A model generated the notes under the pieces. It saw nothing but the letters and a program-made list of their open reading frames with translations, made no database searches and was not told where the DNA came from. A DNA stretch of 7,204 nucleotides from NCBI GenBank assembly GCA_029063695.1, contig JAIDNR010000160.1, forward strand, positions 1-7,204. The letters are read 5' to 3'. The first letter of the stretch is position 1; every line of letters begins with the position of its first letter. Below, one piece after another: positions 5,960 through 7,204 of the stretch. Source of the DNA: Ruminococcus sp. Its GTDB lineage: Bacteria > Bacillota > Clostridia > Oscillospirales > Ruminococcaceae. Both the position numbers and the translations under genes were made by a program.

Positions 5960-6379
5960 ATGAAAATTTCCACAAAAGGCAGATATGCCCTCAGAATGAT
6001 TGTAGAGCTTGCAATGCACAGTGAAGAATCATTTGTTTCACTCAAGGATATTGCAGAAAGTCAGAACATATCAAAGAAATATCTTGAACAGATTGTCCCC
6101 ATGCTCAACAGCAGTGGTATTCTGCGTACAAATCGTGGCAATAAAGGCGGATATATGCTTGCAAGACGAGCAGATGAACTCACAATAGGTGACATTTTAA
6201 GAGCTACCGAGGGAACTCTTGCACCTGTTGCCTGTCTTGAATTTGAACCCAATACCTGTACCAGAGCTTCTGAATGTTCAACCCTGTTTGTGTGGGAAGG
6301 TCTTTATAAGGCTGTTTCGGATTATCTTGACAGTATTACTGTTCAGGATATTATTGACCGGAAGTCTGATATATCATGA
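5960..6379 (+). CDS. Rrf2/IscR-family regulator with three-cysteine Fe-S ligand pattern
   Basis: This 139-residue transcriptional regulator has the Rrf2 hallmark start MKISTKGRYALRMIVELA, a winged helix through about residue 83 (ISKKYLEQIVPMLNSSGIL, then the wing NRGNKGGYMLAR) and a C-terminal dimerisation helix (118-133). Three cysteines, C92, C100 and C106 (C-x7-C-x5-C), sit where IscR and related clostridial Rrf2 proteins hold a [2Fe-2S] cluster. It therefore probably senses iron-sulphur status, oxygen or nitrosative/redox stress; the signal is inferred. AAAGGAG lies 7 nt before the ATG. Its stop overlaps the response-regulator start by 4 bp (ATGA), so the two proteins are made together. 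No isc, suf or cysteine-metabolism gene is present in the window, so its target is not the usual Fe-S operon here. A palindrome over its own -10 box suggests autoregulation. Confidence 0.92.
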   Translation: MKISTKGRYALRMIVELAMHSEESFVSLKDIAESQNISKKYLEQIVPMLNSSGILRTNRGNKGGYMLARRADELTIGDILRATEGTLAPVACLEFEPNTCTRASECSTLFVWEGLYKAVSDYLDSITVQDIIDRKSDIS

Positions 6380-7035
6380 AAAATATTTTAATTATAGATG
6401 ATGACGTGCATATTGGAAATGCACTGGAAGAAACTCTCAGTCGGGCAGGTTACAGAGTCAGTCGTGCTTATTCGGGAACTGAGGCTCTGTTTGCTCTGTC
6501 CCACACTTTTCCGGACATTATACTTCTTGATTTAATGCTTCCGGGACTTGATGGTGAAAAGGTTCTTGAACATATCAGGGATATTCCTGTTATTATAATA
6601 AGTGCAAAGACGGATATTGAAAATAAAGTCAATCTTCTGCTGAGCGGTGCGGTGGATTATGTTACAAAGCCTTTCAATACAAAAGAACTTCTTGCAAGAA
6701 TAGCTGTACATTTAAGAACTTTTGAAAACTGCGGTAAAAAATCCATAATAGCTTTTGACGATATAACTTTGAACACACAAAGTCATGAAGTAAGGATAAA
6801 AGATACTGAAATCAGACTTACACGGACTGAATATGCCATTCTTAAAATCCTGATACTGAATCAGGCTAATATCATATCAAAATCCGCACTGCTGGAGCGT
6901 ATATGCGAAGATACTCCCGACTGTACCGAAAGTTCACTGAAAACTCATATAAGTCACCTGAGAAACAAGCTTTCGGAAATCGGCGGAAAAGACTATATCG
7001 AAACAATATGGGGAATCGGTTTCCGCATGAAATAA
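6376..7035 (+). CDS. OmpR/PhoB-family two-component response regulator
   Basis: This 219-residue protein has a receiver domain (1-115) and a winged-helix effector (about 124-218). The acidic pocket is D8-D10, the phosphoacceptor is D52 in LLDLMLPGLDG, the switch residues are S76 and Y95, and the conserved lysine is K98 in VTKPF. The effector has the typical LTRTEYAILKILI segment, the recognition helix SSLKTHISHLRNKL (186-199) and the closing YIETIWGIGFRMK. Its ATG overlaps the Rrf2 stop and has only a weak GGAAG upstream, so translation probably depends on coupling. No histidine kinase lies next to it within the window. The ABC transporter ATPase that starts 91 bp downstream is preceded by about 11-bp-spaced repeats suited to an OmpR-type dimer, so this regulator probably activates that transporter. 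An antimicrobial-peptide or cell-envelope stress response is the likely role, by analogy with other RR-ABC loci. Confidence 0.93.
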   Translation: MKNILIIDDDVHIGNALEETLSRAGYRVSRAYSGTEALFALSHTFPDIILLDLMLPGLDGEKVLEHIRDIPVIIISAKTDIENKVNLLLSGAVDYVTKPFNTKELLARIAVHLRTFENCGKKSIIAFDDITLNTQSHEVRIKDTEIRLTRTEYAILKILILNQANIISKSALLERICEDTPDCTESSLKTHISHLRNKLSEIGGKDYIETIWGIGFRMK

Positions 7036-7039
7036 AAAA

Positions 7040-7080
7040 TCTCAACAAAATCTCAACTTTTTCTTGACCGCTTTCTCAAC
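7040..7080 (+). promoter_or_regulatory. Direct-repeat ladder of TCTCAAC, candidate response-regulator binding sites
   Basis: TCTCAAC occurs exactly at 7040-7046, 7051-7057 and 7074-7080, and a degenerate copy, TCTTGAC, lies at 7062-7068. Start-to-start steps are 11, 11 and 12 bp, about one helical turn. OmpR/PhoB-type regulators bind such same-face direct repeats, often replacing a weak -35 box. The last copy ends 10 bp before the -10 box of the transporter promoter, a suitable place for activation. The link to the response regulator at 6376-7035 is inference. Confidence 0.6.
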
Positions 7081-7096
7081 CTTTGTCTGATATAAT
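7064..7096 (+). promoter_or_regulatory. Promoter of the ABC transporter gene, good -10 but poor -35
   Basis: A perfect extended -10, TGATATAAT, ends in TATAAT at 7091-7096. The only -35-like hexamer, TTGACC (7064-7069), is 21 bp away instead of 17, and the sequence at the ideal position (7068-7073) is CCGCTT. This fits a promoter that needs an activator bound to the adjacent repeats. No terminator is seen after the response regulator, so read-through from the Rrf2 promoter is also possible. Confidence 0.6.
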
Positions 7097-7106
7097 CACT
7101 ATATCA
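7088..7106. promoter_or_regulatory. Inverted repeat over the -10 box of the transporter promoter
   Basis: TGATATA-ATCAC-TATATCA has perfect 7-bp arms spanning the extended -10 and the expected start site near 7103. It may be a repressor site, possibly linked to the Rrf2 protein, or an AT-rich coincidence. Its arms resemble those at 58-73 more than the Rrf2 candidate operator at 5909-5927. Confidence 0.3.
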
Positions 7107-7126
7107 AACGAAAGGAGTCACAAAAA

Positions 7127-7204
7127 ATGGACTATGTTTTACAGACAAGAAACCTGTGCAAGCATTATCGCCACTTTAAAGCACTCAATGGACTTACTAT
7201 GAAC
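7127..7204 (+). CDS. ABC transporter ATP-binding protein, N-terminus only (bacitracin/lantibiotic-resistance type)
   Basis: Only the first 26 codons are in the window. They read MDYVLQTRNLCKHYRHFKAL followed by NGLTMN, the usual opening of BcrA-like ABC-2 ATPases: an initial beta strand, then the aromatic A-loop region (HYRHFKAL) before the Walker A motif. Walker A itself lies beyond the window end. AAGGAG (7112-7117) lies 9 nt before the ATG. BcrA-type ATPases pair with a multi-pass permease to export or expel peptide antibiotics acting at the membrane. The placement behind a response regulator with candidate activator sites fits an inducible resistance module. The family call rests on a short stretch and is therefore moderate. 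Confidence 0.7.
   Translation, partial: MDYVLQTRNLCKHYRHFKALNGLTMN

Noticed and set aside
7036..7080. A terminator after the response regulator
   Set aside because: There is a short T-run at 7058-7062 but no stem before it; the stretch is better explained by the TCTCAAC repeats.

Overview
The window looks like chromosomal DNA from a cellulosome-forming, gut- or rumen-type Ruminococcus (Clostridia), near R. flavefaciens or R. champanellensis. The basis is two secreted glycoside hydrolases ending in dockerins of Ruminococcus style, moderately AT-rich DNA, strong AGGAGG ribosome binding sites and clostridial-style regulators. This assignment is inference from protein style, not from a database match. 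All genes lie on the + strand and fall into three transcription units.

Unit 1 (1-3453): an operator-like palindrome and a strong extended -10 promoter precede a 302-aa regulator. The regulator has an XRE helix-turn-helix at its N-terminus and a probable winged helix in its C-terminal half. One base after its stop comes a secreted family 44 glycoside hydrolase with a putative carbohydrate-binding module and a C-terminal dockerin. A rho-independent terminator closes the unit.

Unit 2 (3487-5887): its own extended -10 promoter drives a secreted family 5 glycoside hydrolase with a dockerin of a visibly different type. Four bases later follows a cysteine-rich alpha/beta-hydrolase esterase with no signal peptide. 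A long hairpin terminator ends the unit. Units 1 and 2 together suggest extracellular beta-glucan or hemicellulose cleavage on a cellulosome, plus possible intracellular de-esterification of imported oligosaccharides.

Unit 3 (5897 to the window end): a promoter whose -10 box lies inside a perfect palindrome drives an Rrf2-family regulator with three cysteines placed for an iron-sulphur cluster. Its stop overlaps the start of an OmpR-family response regulator (ATGA). The window ends 26 codons into an ABC transporter ATPase of the bacitracin/lantibiotic-resistance type. Its promoter carries a ladder of TCTCAAC-like repeats at about 11-bp spacing, the layout expected for an OmpR-type activator. 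No histidine kinase is visible.

The most notable points are the regulator-cellulase operon with its operator candidates, the Rrf2/response-regulator coupling with two cis-acting site candidates, and the two dockerin classes in adjacent genes. I found no RNA genes, CRISPR arrays, insertion sequences or other mobile elements. There is no gene-free stretch longer than 300 bases.
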